Positions 8,000 through 17,228 are shown, counted from the stretch's first letter. The stretch: DNA of 64,000 nucleotides from JBBECE01 sp040881985 (GCA_040881985.1 JBBECE010000026.1:1-64000), one strand, 5' to 3'. The notes: generated by a model not told the origin, from the letters alone. Made by a program: numbers and translations.

Positions 8000-8926
8000 T
8001 CAGCCGGCGAGGACGCGGACCCTGTTGCCCCAGGGATCGGCTGAGGCATAGCCGCCCTTGATCGCCTCGAGCGGGGCGCACGCCGCCGAGAGCCGCCCGG
8101 CAAGCTCGGCCACCGCCGTCTCGTCGGGCAAGAGGATGGTGAAATACCTGAGCCCGGCGACCCCTTCGGGCGGCTGGGCGACATCGCGCCCGTTCCAGAC
8201 ATTGAACGCCAGAATATGTGGCTGGTAGCCGACGGTCACGTCGCCCATGCCGAATTTCTGGCTCAGCATCTGCCCGCCAAAGCCGATAACATCGCGATAG
8301 AAATGCATCGCCTTGTCGAGATCGCCGACATGCAAATGCACATGCCCGATGCGGGTGCCGGCGGGCAGCTTTTCGCGATCTTTGGCGGCGAAGAGTTCGC
8401 CCATCAGCTCGTCGACATCGATCGGCTCGCGGCCCGAATGCGGCTTGCCGTCGGCGGTGAGCGCGTAGCCGCCCGCCTCATTGATCGCCAGCCGGCCGCG
8501 CCACGGCGTCTCGAAGGTGATCTCGATGCCATTTTGGTCGTGGTCCCACAGATAAATCGCCTCGGAGACGAGATGATCGGTCGGGGAAACGGACACGCGC
8601 TTGGAAATGGCTCGGGCCAAAAACGCCGCGAGGTCGGGCCGGGTCGGCACATGGATGGCGACATGATAAAGCCCGGCGGTCCCGCGCGTCGCCGGGCCAA
8701 CGGCATCGAGCCGCAGGACGATCAGCGTCTGGCCGCCGGCCCCCAGGCTCAATTCCTTGCCGGTCTCGGAAATGAGCCCCAGCCCGACCGTGTCGCGCCA
8801 GATGGCGAGCGCCGCTTCGCGGTCGCTGACCCCGATATGGACCGGGCCGAGCCGCGTGCCGGCGGGCACAAGCGGGGAGCTTTCGACGGTTTTTGCGGCT
8901 TTCCGCCGGGTTGCCGTCTCGTTCAT
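8000..8926 (-). CDS. VOC-family protein, CatE-like two-domain dioxygenase
   Basis: 308 residues with two vicinal-oxygen-chelate halves. The first is at about 25-140 (LGPVHIGVSDREAALAIWRDTVGL ... GLYHVAIHVPTRPDLAAFL). The second is at about 190-305 (IGHVHLHVGDLDKAMHFYRDVIGF). The layout resembles CatE/YfiE-type catechol 2,3-dioxygenases and glyoxalase relatives. His and Glu candidates for a metal site are present (GHVHLHV; GIEITFETPW). The substrate is unknown. It is convergent with the SDR gene, with a 2-base gap. Confidence 0.85.
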   Translation of the reverse strand: MNETATRRKAAKTVESSPLVPAGTRLGPVHIGVSDREAALAIWRDTVGLGLISETGKELSLGAGGQTLIVLRLDAVGPATRGTAGLYHVAIHVPTRPDLAAFLARAISKRVSVSPTDHLVSEAIYLWDHDQNGIEITFETPWRGRLAINEAGGYALTADGKPHSGREPIDVDELMGELFAAKDREKLPAGTRIGHVHLHVGDLDKAMHFYRDVIGFGGQMLSQKFGMGDVTVGYQPHILAFNVWNGRDVAQPPEGVAGLRYFTILLPDETAVAELAGRLSAACAPLEAIKGGYASADPWGNRVRVLAG

Positions 8927-9063
8927 GGGGCTGCTCCGGCTGGTTGAATCGAAGAGATAGTCCGGGTCCCCGGCGATTCAACCCGATTGCCGGTGACCGC
9001 CAGGCGGGCCGTCATCCAATTGTCACGGGCTTGGTGTTGAAACGCTCGCGGCTGGGGGGCGCG

Positions 9064-9564
9064 ATGGCCGACAAGAAACTCAATGTCCTCTTCCTCTGCA
9101 CCGGCAATTCGGCGCGCTCGATCATGGCCGAGGCGATCCTCAACCGCGAGCGGAAGGGCAAGTTCCAGGGCTTTTCGGCCGGCTCCTACCCGAAGGGCGA
9201 GGTCAATCCCCACGCGCTGGCGCTGCTCAAGCGGCTCAACTACGACACCTCGCACGCCCGCTCGAAAAGCTGGGACGAGTTCGGCGAACCCTTTGCCCCG
9301 AAGATGGATTTCGTCTTCACCGTCTGCGACATCGCGGCCGCGGAGACCTGCCCGATCTGGCCGGGCCAGCCGATGACCGCCCATTGGGGCGTGCCCGACC
9401 CGGCGCTCGCGGAGGGCACCCAGGCCGAAAAAGAGCTCGCCTTCGCCGACGCCTACCGGATGCTCAGTAACCGGATTTCGATTTTCGCCAGCCTGCCTTT
9501 CAACCGGCTCGACAAGTTGAAGCTGCAAAAGCACCTCGACGCGATCGGGAAAGCGAAGCGCTAG
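9064..9564 (+). CDS. ArsC-type low-molecular-weight phosphatase / arsenate reductase
   Basis: 166 residues. The P-loop CTGNSARS has Cys12 and Arg18, and the Asp loop is HWGVPDPA. Both are typical of thioredoxin- or glutaredoxin-coupled ArsC in the LMW-PTP fold. TVCDIAAAETCPIWPG supplies further Cys residues for the redox relay. ArsC reduces arsenate to arsenite in the cytoplasm. No ArsR, ArsB or Acr3 gene is next to it, so a housekeeping phosphatase role is possible. Its TAG overlaps the TAG of the convergent anti-sigma gene (shared CTAG). Confidence 0.88.
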   Translation: MADKKLNVLFLCTGNSARSIMAEAILNRERKGKFQGFSAGSYPKGEVNPHALALLKRLNYDTSHARSKSWDEFGEPFAPKMDFVFTVCDIAAAETCPIWPGQPMTAHWGVPDPALAEGTQAEKELAFADAYRMLSNRISIFASLPFNRLDKLKLQKHLDAIGKAKR

Positions 9565-10340
9565 ATCGCCGCGACGAGCTGCCGCCAGGCGCTGGTCGCA
9601 ACCGTCTTCAATTCATCGGGCGAAAGTTCGCCGACCATGGCGCAGCTCAGCACGTCGCTCGTCCAGTAATAGGTATGCAGCGTCCCGGCGGCGGCATAGT
9701 CGACTTCCGGCGCGCCGGCGCCCCCGGCGGTGATGTAGAGCGTCAGCCGGCCGCCGTCGGCGTCCTCGTACATCAGCTGCGCCGCGGCCGCATCGTCGAA
9801 CGGCAGGAGCCGCCCGCCGATCAGCGTGAAGCCGAAGCTCGCGAGATCCGGGGCGACCAGCGGCTCGCCCACCCGGTTGGACAACCAGGAGACGAGATGA
9901 TCTTCCTCGGCGGCGGCGACCTCGACGGCGTGCCGTCCTTCCGCGGCAAAGACCTGGTGGGCCTCGAGCGCCGCATAGGCCAGCGCCTCGCCCGGATTTT
10001 CGGCCGGGGTCGCCACGATGCTGGCGAGCCAGCCGAGCCCGATGCCGCCGGCAAAAAGGATCGAGGCTGCGGCGGCGGTCACCAGCCAACGCCGGCGGCG
10101 CATGGCGAGTACCCTGGCGATCCGGTGCGGCTGGAGGCGAGCCGGAACCGGCTCGTCGGCGACTGAGCCGAACAGCGCCCGGATCGCCTCGTTCTGGCGC
10201 ATGAAGGCTTCGACCTCGGCGGCACGCGGCTCGTCGCCCAGAAGATACGCTTCGACCGCGCGGCGGCGCTCGGGGTCGAGCTGGCCGTTGGCATAGGACT
10301 GCAGGTCGGCGTCGGTGATCAAGGGTTCGTGGCTCATCAT
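9561..10340 (-). CDS. anti-sigma factor, single membrane span
   Basis: 259 residues. The cytoplasmic N-terminus (ITDADLQSYANGQLDPERRRAVEAYL) is a typical anti-sigma opening, but it lacks the His-x3-Cys-x2-Cys zinc motif. A membrane helix follows at about 85-108 (LVTAAAASILFAGGIGLGWLASIV), then a periplasmic domain of about 150 residues. The gene starts at 10340, overlapping the sigma-factor stop (ATGA). It would hold the adjacent ECF sigma factor at the membrane until an envelope signal arrives. Confidence 0.88.
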   Translation of the reverse strand: MMSHEPLITDADLQSYANGQLDPERRRAVEAYLLGDEPRAAEVEAFMRQNEAIRALFGSVADEPVPARLQPHRIARVLAMRRRRWLVTAAAASILFAGGIGLGWLASIVATPAENPGEALAYAALEAHQVFAAEGRHAVEVAAAEEDHLVSWLSNRVGEPLVAPDLASFGFTLIGGRLLPFDDAAAAQLMYEDADGGRLTLYITAGGAGAPEVDYAAAGTLHTYYWTSDVLSCAMVGELSPDELKTVATSAWRQLVAAI

Positions 10341-10846
10341 TTCACCGTCCTGAGCCGCGTCTCACCGCGGCCATCCGTCATTTGCCGCAGCGCCACCCGC
10401 GCCCGGCCAATCCGCGACATCAGCGTGCCCTGCGGAATGGCCAGGGCCTCGGCGGCCTCGGCATAGCTTAGTCCTTCGAGAACGACGAGGAGAAGCGCGG
10501 CGCGCTGTTCCTCGGGCAAAAGCTCGAGCGCCCGCGCCGTCTCGGCAAGCGCCATGCGCCCCGGCTGCGGGGCGGCGACGTGCGGCAATTCGGTCACCAG
10601 GTCGATTGAAATCGTCGCCGGGCGGCGGCGGCGGTGGCGCAGATCGTTGCGATAGATATTGAGCAGCATCCGGAACAGCCAGGCCCTCAGCGGTCCCGAA
10701 GGGCGCCACAGCGCCTGCTTGCGGATGGCGCGCTCGAGGCAGTCCTGGACGAGGTCGTCAGCGTGATCGGCGTTGCGGGTCAGGGACCGCGCATAACGCC
10801 TCAGGGGCGGCACGCATTCTTCAATCTCGTCCAGGAACTCGCTCAC
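10337..10846 (-). CDS. ECF-type RNA polymerase sigma factor
   Basis: 169 residues. Region 2 (PPLRRYARSLTRNADHADDLVQDCLERAI ... GPLRAWLFRMLLNIYRND) and region 4 (LELLPEEQRAALLLVVLEGLSYAEAAEALAIPQGTLMSRIGRARVAL) are both clear. It lies 3 bases after the secreted protein gene and overlaps the anti-sigma gene by 4 bases, so the three form one operon. The secreted protein upstream is probably both the signal-side partner and a target of the regulon. Confidence 0.93.
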   Translation of the reverse strand: MSEFLDEIEECVPPLRRYARSLTRNADHADDLVQDCLERAIRKQALWRPSGPLRAWLFRMLLNIYRNDLRHRRRRPATISIDLVTELPHVAAPQPGRMALAETARALELLPEEQRAALLLVVLEGLSYAEAAEALAIPQGTLMSRIGRARVALRQMTDGRGETRLRTVK

Positions 10847-10849
10847 AGC

Positions 10850-11254
10850 CTACATTGCGTCGGCGTCGACGATGACGTGCCAGACCCCACCGACGCCGTC
10901 GCCGGTGGTGTCGCCCGGGACGACGTCGTCGGACCAGTAATAGAGCGGCCAGCCATCATGCGCCCATTGCAAGGTGCCGTCGGTACGCGCGACGAGGGTG
11001 AAGTCGCCCTCGGCCATGGCGCCCGCGGCGGCGAGCAGCGGCGGCCATTTGGCGGCGCAGCCCTCATAGCAATTGGAGACGCCAACGGTATCATTGTCGA
11101 AGATATAGAGCGTCATGCCGTTGGCATCGGTGAGGATCTCGCCGAGCGGCGATTCCATCGTCTTGACGGCGCCGCCAACGTAGTCCACGGCGAAGGCCGC
11201 TGGGGCGAAGGCCGCGGCGACCGCCGCGGCAAGGAAAATCTTGTTGAGGTGCAT
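10850..11254 (-). CDS. secreted repeat protein (COG4315 / Lipoprotein_15 family)
   Basis: 134 residues from an ATG at 11254 with GGAGG upstream. A signal peptide (AAAVAAAFAPAAFA, no lipobox Cys) is followed by two copies of the family repeat. The first is GMTLYIFDNDTVGVSNCYEGCAAKWPPL with a Cys pair. The second is the Trp-rich LQWAHDGWPLYYWSDDVVPGDTTGDGVGGVWHVI. The family's function is unsettled. It is often found with ECF sigma/anti-sigma pairs, as here, where it is first in the operon. Confidence 0.87.
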   Translation of the reverse strand: MHLNKIFLAAAVAAAFAPAAFAVDYVGGAVKTMESPLGEILTDANGMTLYIFDNDTVGVSNCYEGCAAKWPPLLAAAGAMAEGDFTLVARTDGTLQWAHDGWPLYYWSDDVVPGDTTGDGVGGVWHVIVDADAM

Positions 11255-11477
11255 TTGGGGGTAATCCTCCCGGTTCAGCTTATGCGTCGCGGCAGGAAAT
11301 CGCCGCCCGCAACCCGTCAACACCTTTGGACCCCACTTATTCCCCCGTCTGGGCACAATTTCCAGCCTTTGCGCGCCGTTGTCCATTCCTTCCGTCACCC
11401 GCCGGGTGGCGCGCGGGCGGCTTCTGTGCGATTGATTTCGGCCGATTTTCCGGATTGCAGCCGGGTAAGGGGGTCGC

Positions 11478-12449
11478 ATGTTCAATATCGGTATTCTGGG
11501 GGCGGCGCGAATCGCGCCGGCCGCCATCATCGAGCCGGCACGCCGGCGCACCGACGTGAAAATTCTCGCCGTCGCCTCGCAGTCGGGCAAAGGCAAGGAT
11601 TACGCCGAAAAGCACGGCATCGCGCGGATTTACGACAGCTACGCGGGGCTCTTTGCCGACCCCGACATCGATCTCGTCTATATCGCGCTTGCCGGCAATC
11701 AGCACGGGCCGCAGTCGATCGCGGCGCTGGCGGCGGGCAAGCATGTGCTCTGCGAGAAGCCGTTCGCGATGAACGCCGGCGAAGCCCGCGCCATGGTCGC
11801 CGCCGCCGCGAGCGCCGGCAAGCGGCTCGTCGAGGCGTTTCACGACCGCTATCACCCGCTGTTCCTGCATGCGCTCAAGGCAAAATCGGACGGACGGCTT
11901 GGGGCGATCAAGTCGCTGAAGGCGGCCTTCAGCACCGAAATCGGCAACCGGCCGGGCGAGCTTCGCCACAACTGGGCGATGGGCGGGGGCGCCTTCATGG
12001 ACCTCGGCTGCTACCCGCTGCATTGGGTCCGCTCGTTCATGGGCGAGACGGCAAAGGTCGTCTCGGCGACCGGCACCCGAACCAAGTCGGGAGTCGACGA
12101 GGGGATCGCCGCGAAATTGCGCTTCGCCTCGGGGGTCGAGGCCGAAATATCCTGCAACATGGCCAAGGGCCAGAACTATTACGCCGAATTCGTCATCGAG
12201 GCGGAGAAGGGCCGGATGACGCTCAAGAATCCCGTGCTGCCGCATCGCGGCCATTCGATCGTCGAGGAGCTCGGCGGCCCGAAGCAGGAGTTCACCCTCG
12301 CCGCCGGGACGACCTACGACTATCAGCTCGCCGCCATCGTCGAGGCGATCGACAAGGGCACGGCACTGCCGACCGGGGGTGAGGATTCGATCGGCAATAT
12401 GGAGATGATCGACGCGATCTACGCCGCCGCGGGCTTTCCGCCGCGCTGA
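11478..12449 (+). CDS. Gfo/Idh/MocA-family oxidoreductase
   Basis: 323 residues with an N-terminal Rossmann fold (NIGILGAARIAPAAII), the signature CEKPFAMN with the catalytic Lys at about 95, and the C-terminal alpha/beta domain (GGGAFMDLGCYPLHWVRSFMG). It oxidises or reduces a sugar or cyclitol with NAD(P). It is followed after 2 bases by a PfkB kinase, so the pair probably works on one sugar. No transporter for that sugar is adjacent. Confidence 0.92.
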   Translation: MFNIGILGAARIAPAAIIEPARRRTDVKILAVASQSGKGKDYAEKHGIARIYDSYAGLFADPDIDLVYIALAGNQHGPQSIAALAAGKHVLCEKPFAMNAGEARAMVAAAASAGKRLVEAFHDRYHPLFLHALKAKSDGRLGAIKSLKAAFSTEIGNRPGELRHNWAMGGGAFMDLGCYPLHWVRSFMGETAKVVSATGTRTKSGVDEGIAAKLRFASGVEAEISCNMAKGQNYYAEFVIEAEKGRMTLKNPVLPHRGHSIVEELGGPKQEFTLAAGTTYDYQLAAIVEAIDKGTALPTGGEDSIGNMEMIDAIYAAAGFPPR

Positions 12450-12451
12450 CC

Positions 12452-13408
12452 ATGTTCGTCGTCGCCGGGGAAAGCCTGATCGATCTCGTCTCCGAGCCCC
12501 GCGATCGGAGCGGTCTCGTCAGGATGCAGGCGCATCAGGGCGGCTCGCCCTACAATTGCGCCATCGCATTGGCAAAGCTCGGCGGGGCGACCGGGTTTCT
12601 CTGCCCGATTTCGACCGACGGGTTCGGGGATTATCTCCTCGAGCCGCTGCGGGCGGCGGCCGTCACCCAGCTTCTGCCGGTACGCACCGACGCGCCGACG
12701 ACGCTCGCCGTCGTCACCCTCAACGACCGGCGGCAGGCGCAATATCAGTTCTACCGGGAGGGCACCGCCGACCATGATTTCACCTGCGAGCGGCTGATCG
12801 CGGCGCTACCGTCCCGGATTGCCGCCTTCCAGTTCGGCGGCTTCTGCCCGATCCTGCCGCGCGATGCGGCGATTTGGCTCGATGTCGCCGCCGAGGCGGG
12901 AAGGCGCGGCGCGACGATCTGCATGGACCCGAATCTACGCCCGTCGCTGGTCGATGATTTCCCCGCCTACCAGGCGCGGCTCGAAAAGTTTTTCAGCATC
13001 GTTCACCTCGTCAAGCTCTCCGACGAGGATTTGCGGCTTCTCGATCCGGTGCTGGCGATCGAGGATCACGCGCGGACGCTGCTCGCCCGGCCGAATTGCC
13101 AATTGGTCGTCGTCACCCTGGGGGAAGCCGGCTCGCGCGCCTTCAGCCGTTCAGGAGAGGCAAACACCGGCATCTATTCGCCGCCCAACTTCGGGGACAC
13201 AGTCGGGGCCGGGGACTGTCTGATGGCGGGCGTGCTCACCGCCATCGCCGATCGCGGCGCGCTGGCCCCGGATGCTCTCGGCGCTCTCGACGAGCGCGCG
13301 CTCGGCGAGATTTTGCGCTTCGGTTCGGTCGCCGCCGGGCTCAATTGCGCGCATTTCGGCTGCCACCCGCCATCGCGCGTCGAGGTCGAGGCGGTGCTGG
13401 CGGGCTGA
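12452..13408 (+). CDS. PfkB-family carbohydrate kinase, fructokinase-like
   Basis: 318 residues. The N-terminal substrate region (GESLIDLVSEP ... HQGGSPYNCAIALAKLG) and the C-terminal PfkB signature DTVGAGDCLMAGVL with the catalytic Asp are both present. The GESLID opening and GGSPxN are as in fructokinases, so fructose or a related sugar is the likely substrate. It is co-transcribed with the Gfo/Idh/MocA dehydrogenase just upstream. Confidence 0.9.
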   Translation: MFVVAGESLIDLVSEPRDRSGLVRMQAHQGGSPYNCAIALAKLGGATGFLCPISTDGFGDYLLEPLRAAAVTQLLPVRTDAPTTLAVVTLNDRRQAQYQFYREGTADHDFTCERLIAALPSRIAAFQFGGFCPILPRDAAIWLDVAAEAGRRGATICMDPNLRPSLVDDFPAYQARLEKFFSIVHLVKLSDEDLRLLDPVLAIEDHARTLLARPNCQLVVVTLGEAGSRAFSRSGEANTGIYSPPNFGDTVGAGDCLMAGVLTAIADRGALAPDALGALDERALGEILRFGSVAAGLNCAHFGCHPPSRVEVEAVLAG

Positions 13409-13468
13409 GCGGCCGCAGCTCACGGTCTTTTGAGAAGGGTTTTGCGGCGCTGGCCTGCGCCCGGGGCT

Positions 13469-14197
13469 ATGTCCCTGCGGATGACCGAATTCTTCTTCGC
13501 CTATCTCGCGGGGCTTTTGACCCTCATCAACCCCTGCGTGCTGCCGCTCTTGCCCATCGTGCTCGCGGGCGCCATCGCCAGGCACCGGGCCGGCCCGGCG
13601 ATGCTGGCGCTGGGACTGGGGACAAGTTTCGCGGTCTTCGGCTTTCTCATCTATGCGCTGGCCCAGGCCGCCGGGCTGCAGCAGGAAGACATCTCCGCCA
13701 CGGGCGCGCTCGCCATGATCGGCTTCGGGGCGATCCTTCTCGCGCCGCGCGCGCAGGAGGCCTTCGCCCGCGCCGCGTCGGGTCTCGCCTCGGGCTCGAG
13801 CCGCGCCACCGGTGCCGTGGAAGGCAATGGTCTTCTTGGCCAGGCGGCGGCCGGCGCGTTGATGGGACTGGTCTGGTCGCCCTGTATCGGCCCGACGCTC
13901 GGCGGCGCTATCGCGCTGGCGAGCCAGGGCGAGAACCTTTTCTTCGCTTTCGCCATCATGGCGGCCTTCGCCGCCGGCGCGGCGAGCGTCGTGCTTGCCC
14001 TCGGCTATGGCTCGCGCGAATTGATCCTCAGCCGCCGCGACAGGCTGATGCGGCTTGCCCGCTACGCCAGGCCGGCCATGGGCTGGGCGCTGATCGCGGT
14101 GGGGCTCGCCGTCTGGTTTCACGCCGACCGCCTGGTCGAAGGCTGGGCGCTCGAAAATCTTCCCGCCTGGCTCACCGATCTGTCGGTTTCGATCTGA
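13469..14197 (+). CDS. CcdA/DsbD-type thiol-disulfide transmembrane protein
   Basis: 242 residues and about six membrane helices. The two redox cysteines lie in NPCVLPLLP (about residue 23) and WSPCIGPTLGG (about 140), as in CcdA, which carries reducing power from cytoplasmic thioredoxin to the periplasm. The start may be ATG 13469 or 13481. It is followed after 11 bases by a secreted thioredoxin and then by a dihaem cytochrome c. The order suggests it keeps apocytochrome or thioredoxin thiols reduced. Confidence 0.9.
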   Translation: MSLRMTEFFFAYLAGLLTLINPCVLPLLPIVLAGAIARHRAGPAMLALGLGTSFAVFGFLIYALAQAAGLQQEDISATGALAMIGFGAILLAPRAQEAFARAASGLASGSSRATGAVEGNGLLGQAAAGALMGLVWSPCIGPTLGGAIALASQGENLFFAFAIMAAFAAGAASVVLALGYGSRELILSRRDRLMRLARYARPAMGWALIAVGLAVWFHADRLVEGWALENLPAWLTDLSVSI

Positions 14198-14208
14198 AGG
14201 AGACGATC

Positions 14209-14613
14209 ATGCTCGCAACGCTGCGCCGCGCCGCTCTGGCACTCGCATTCTGCGCGCTTGCCACCCCGGCCGCGCTCGCCGATTACAGCTACATTGTCTA
14301 TTCGCCGCAGGTGCTGGCCGAAGCCCAGGCCACGGGCAAGCCCTTCCTCGTCGATTTTTACGCGACCTGGTGCCCGACCTGCCACGCGCAGGAACGCGTC
14401 CTCACCTCGCTCTATGAAGGCGACAGCAAGTACAACGCGATCCCCGTCATCCGCGTCGACTGGGATACCTGGCGACGCTCGTCGCTGGTCGCCGACTGGG
14501 GCATTCCGCGCCGCTCGACGCTTGTGCTGATGCAGGGAACGCAAGAACTCGGGCGTCTGGTTGCCGACACCCGGCCGGAGGCGATCAAGGCGCTTCTCGA
14601 CCTCGCCTTGTGA
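14209..14613 (+). CDS. periplasmic thioredoxin-like protein
   Basis: 134 residues with a signal peptide ending ATPAALA. The thioredoxin active site WCPTC (54-58) lies in FLVDFYATWCPTCHAQERVL, as in the C-terminal domain of DsbD, followed by WGIPRRSTLVL with the cis-Pro. The start has AAGGAG at 14197-14202. It is the likely partner of the CcdA-like protein upstream, the two together forming a split DsbD. Confidence 0.9.
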   Translation: MLATLRRAALALAFCALATPAALADYSYIVYSPQVLAEAQATGKPFLVDFYATWCPTCHAQERVLTSLYEGDSKYNAIPVIRVDWDTWRRSSLVADWGIPRRSTLVLMQGTQELGRLVADTRPEAIKALLDLAL

Positions 14614-14714
14614 ACGATCCGCTCTCGACATTCTGATCGCGGCGATCTCTGCCGCCGGTTGCCACACCGATTCGCCTCTGTTTTGATCGCGCCAGGCGTT
14701 GCGGGGAGAAAAAG

Positions 14715-15593
14715 ATGCGGCAGTGGCGATGGATCGGGCTTCTGGCTGTCATCATCGGCGTCGCAGTCGCTGTCTATCTCCTCAAACCCGTCGCCGGGCC
14801 GGCGCGCGACCTGACGCTTCTCGGCGACGCCGAGCATGGCGCCTACGTGCTGCGGCTCGCCGGCTGCATTTCCTGCCACACCGATTCGAAGAATGGCGGG
14901 GCGATGCTCGCCGGCGGGGCGCCGCTCGCAACCCCCTTCGGCAGCTTCGTGCCGCCCAATATCACCCCCGATCCGGTCGCCGGGATCGGCAACTGGACGG
15001 TTGCGGAATTCGCGGCGGCCTTGAGCGACGGCATGGGGCCTCAGGGGCATCTCTACCCGTCTTTCCCCTACGACAATTACACCCTGATGAGCGACCGGGA
15101 CGTCGTCGATCTTTTTGCCGCGCTCAAACAGGTGCCGCCGGTCGCGACCCCGGCCGCGTCTCATGCCGTGATCTTCCCCTTCTCCATCCGGCTCGCCAAT
15201 CTCGCCTGGAAGAATCTGTTCTTCACCCCGGAGCGCTTTCTGCCCGACCCCGCCCGCTCCGACCGCTGGAACCGCGGGGCGTATCTGGCCAACGGACCCG
15301 GCCATTGCTCGGCCTGCCATACGCCGCGCAATATCTTCGGGGCGCGCGACGACAGCCAGGCATTCGCCGGCGCGCGCGGCGGGCCGGGCGGCAATTCGGC
15401 GACGCTGACGCCGGAAGCGCTAACCCGCAAAGAATATGACATCGCCGCGCTCGCCGACACGCTCTCGTCCGGCTTCACCCCGGGGTTCGATATTTTGGGC
15501 GGGGCGATGGGCGAGGAGATCCGCGATTCGACCTCGCACTGGACTCTCGAGGACCGCGAGGCGATCGCGGCGTATTTGCTCGACCAGGACTAG
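14715..15593 (+). CDS. membrane-anchored dihaem cytochrome c
   Basis: 292 residues. An N-terminal anchor (about 6-24) is followed by two cytochrome c domains with haem sites CISCH (51-55) and CSACH (near 200). Met ligands are probable but were not assigned. It resembles the cytochrome subunits of alcohol, aldehyde and gluconate dehydrogenases of acetic acid bacteria and rhizobia. No matching dehydrogenase is adjacent. It is the third gene after CcdA and thioredoxin. Its TAG is shared as CTAG with convergent nadB. Confidence 0.9.
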   Translation: MRQWRWIGLLAVIIGVAVAVYLLKPVAGPARDLTLLGDAEHGAYVLRLAGCISCHTDSKNGGAMLAGGAPLATPFGSFVPPNITPDPVAGIGNWTVAEFAAALSDGMGPQGHLYPSFPYDNYTLMSDRDVVDLFAALKQVPPVATPAASHAVIFPFSIRLANLAWKNLFFTPERFLPDPARSDRWNRGAYLANGPGHCSACHTPRNIFGARDDSQAFAGARGGPGGNSATLTPEALTRKEYDIAALADTLSSGFTPGFDILGGAMGEEIRDSTSHWTLEDREAIAAYLLDQD

Positions 15594-17203
15594 GCGTTCG
15601 CCCGGATTTCGAGCGCCTCTTCCAGCGTCATCGTCGTGTGGTCCTGGAAGGCCGGGTTCTGTTCGGGAAAATCGGTGCGGAAATGGGCCCCGCGGCTTTC
15701 GGTGCGCCTCAGCGCCGCCGCCGCGACCAGCGTCGCCGAAATCGTCATGTTCAAATAAGAGCGCGTCACCCGTTCCGCCGTCGTCTCGAGCCAGGCGATC
15801 TTCCGCAGCGCCTCGCGCAGCCCCGCCGCGTCGCGCTCGACCCCGACGAGATCGGTCATCAAATGCCTGAGGTCCTGTACCGCCTTGAGGTTTCTGAGGA
15901 TCGCTTCGGCCTCCTCGCCCTTCCGCTCGTCCCAGCCGATGCCCGGGAACGGCGGCAGGTTCGAGCGCAGCGCTTCGAGCCCGGAAATGTCCTCGGCAAT
16001 GCGAGCCCCGAACACCACCGCCTCGAGGAGCGAATTCGAGGCCAGGCGATTGGCCCCATGCAATCCCGTGCAGCTCGCCTCCCCGCACACCCAGAGCCCG
16101 GCGAGCGAGGAGCGCCCGCGCTCGTCGACCTTCACGCCGCCCATGTGATAATGCGCCGCCGGCGTCACCGGGATCATTTGCGTCACCGGATCGATCCCCG
16201 CTTCGGCGCAATATTCGGCGACCGTCGGGAATTCGGTGAGGATTTTTTCGCCCAGCGCCTTGCGGGTGTCGAGAAAGACCTTTCGCCCCGCCTTGATCTG
16301 CCGGTAGTTGGCCCGCGCCACGATGTCGCGGGGAGCGAGTTCGGCGTCAGGATGCTCCTTCAGCATGAACCGCTCGCCGAGATCGTTGACGAGGATCGCG
16401 CCTTCCCCGCGTAGCGCCTCGGTCGCCAGTGGCGCCGGATCGAGCCCGACCGCCATGGCCGTCGGATGGAATTGCACGAATTCGGCGTCGGCGATCAGCG
16501 CCCCGGCGCGCGCCGCCATGCCCATCGCGTGCCCGCGCACCCCCGGCGGATTGGTGGTGATCGCATAGAGCCCGCCAAGGCCCCCCGCCGCGAGGATCGT
16601 CGCCCGCGCCCTTATGAATGCCGGCTCGACGAACCGGTCGCCCAATTTTCGGGCATAGACGCCGATGACGCGGCCGTCGGCCCGCGCCAGGTCGACCGCG
16701 GTGATGCCCTCGACAATGCGGATCGAAGGGGTCTTGCGGACTTCTTCGATCAGCGCCGCCATGATCGCCCTGCCGGCCCGGTCCCCGGAGACGCGGACAA
16801 CGCGATTGACCGAATGGGCGGCTTCCCTGGAGAGGAGATAGTGCCCCTCCGCGTCGCGGTCGAAGGGCGTGCCCCAGCGGGCGAGGTCCTCGATCCGCGC
16901 CGCGGCTTCCCCGGTAACCGACCGGGCGAAGTCGAAATCGACCATCCCCGCCCCGGCGATCTCGGTATCGAGGGCATGGGCCTCGGGACTGTCGCCCTTG
17001 CCCACGGCCGCCGCCACGCCCCCCTGCGCCCAGGCGGAGGACGCCCCGGATCCCAGGGGTTTCGGCGAGAGGACCGTCACCGGGCGCGGCGCCAGTTTGA
17101 GGGCGCAGAAAAGCCCGGCGAGCCCCGCGCCGACGATCAACGCCCCGTTGGCGTTCAGAACATTATCGACGATCGGCAAACGCGCGCCCCCCAAGTCGGT
17201 CAC
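15590..17203 (-). CDS. nadB: L-aspartate oxidase
   Basis: 537 residues. It has the FAD dinucleotide motif IVGAGLAGLFCALKL, then SSAWAQGGVAAAV, LAAGGLGGLYAITTNP, the succinate dehydrogenase-like HPTAMAV and RGEGAILVNDLGERFM, and HYHMGGVKVDERGRSSLAGLWVCGEASCTGLHGANRLASNSLLEA. It oxidises aspartate to iminoaspartate for NAD synthesis. It lies 25 bases after nadA. The usual third gene, nadC, is not in this operon: the next gene is a convergent cytochrome. Confidence 0.95.
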   Translation of the reverse strand: MTDLGGARLPIVDNVLNANGALIVGAGLAGLFCALKLAPRPVTVLSPKPLGSGASSAWAQGGVAAAVGKGDSPEAHALDTEIAGAGMVDFDFARSVTGEAAARIEDLARWGTPFDRDAEGHYLLSREAAHSVNRVVRVSGDRAGRAIMAALIEEVRKTPSIRIVEGITAVDLARADGRVIGVYARKLGDRFVEPAFIRARATILAAGGLGGLYAITTNPPGVRGHAMGMAARAGALIADAEFVQFHPTAMAVGLDPAPLATEALRGEGAILVNDLGERFMLKEHPDAELAPRDIVARANYRQIKAGRKVFLDTRKALGEKILTEFPTVAEYCAEAGIDPVTQMIPVTPAAHYHMGGVKVDERGRSSLAGLWVCGEASCTGLHGANRLASNSLLEAVVFGARIAEDISGLEALRSNLPPFPGIGWDERKGEEAEAILRNLKAVQDLRHLMTDLVGVERDAAGLREALRKIAWLETTAERVTRSYLNMTISATLVAAAALRRTESRGAHFRTDFPEQNPAFQDHTTMTLEEALEIRANA

Positions 17204-17228
17204 CCTTACCTGAAGGCAAGTGACGCGG

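Noticed and set aside
10634..12382. A 582-codon plus-strand frame spanning the sigma operon and the Gfo/Idh gene
   Set aside because: It crosses real genes on both strands, with no domain and no ribosome site.
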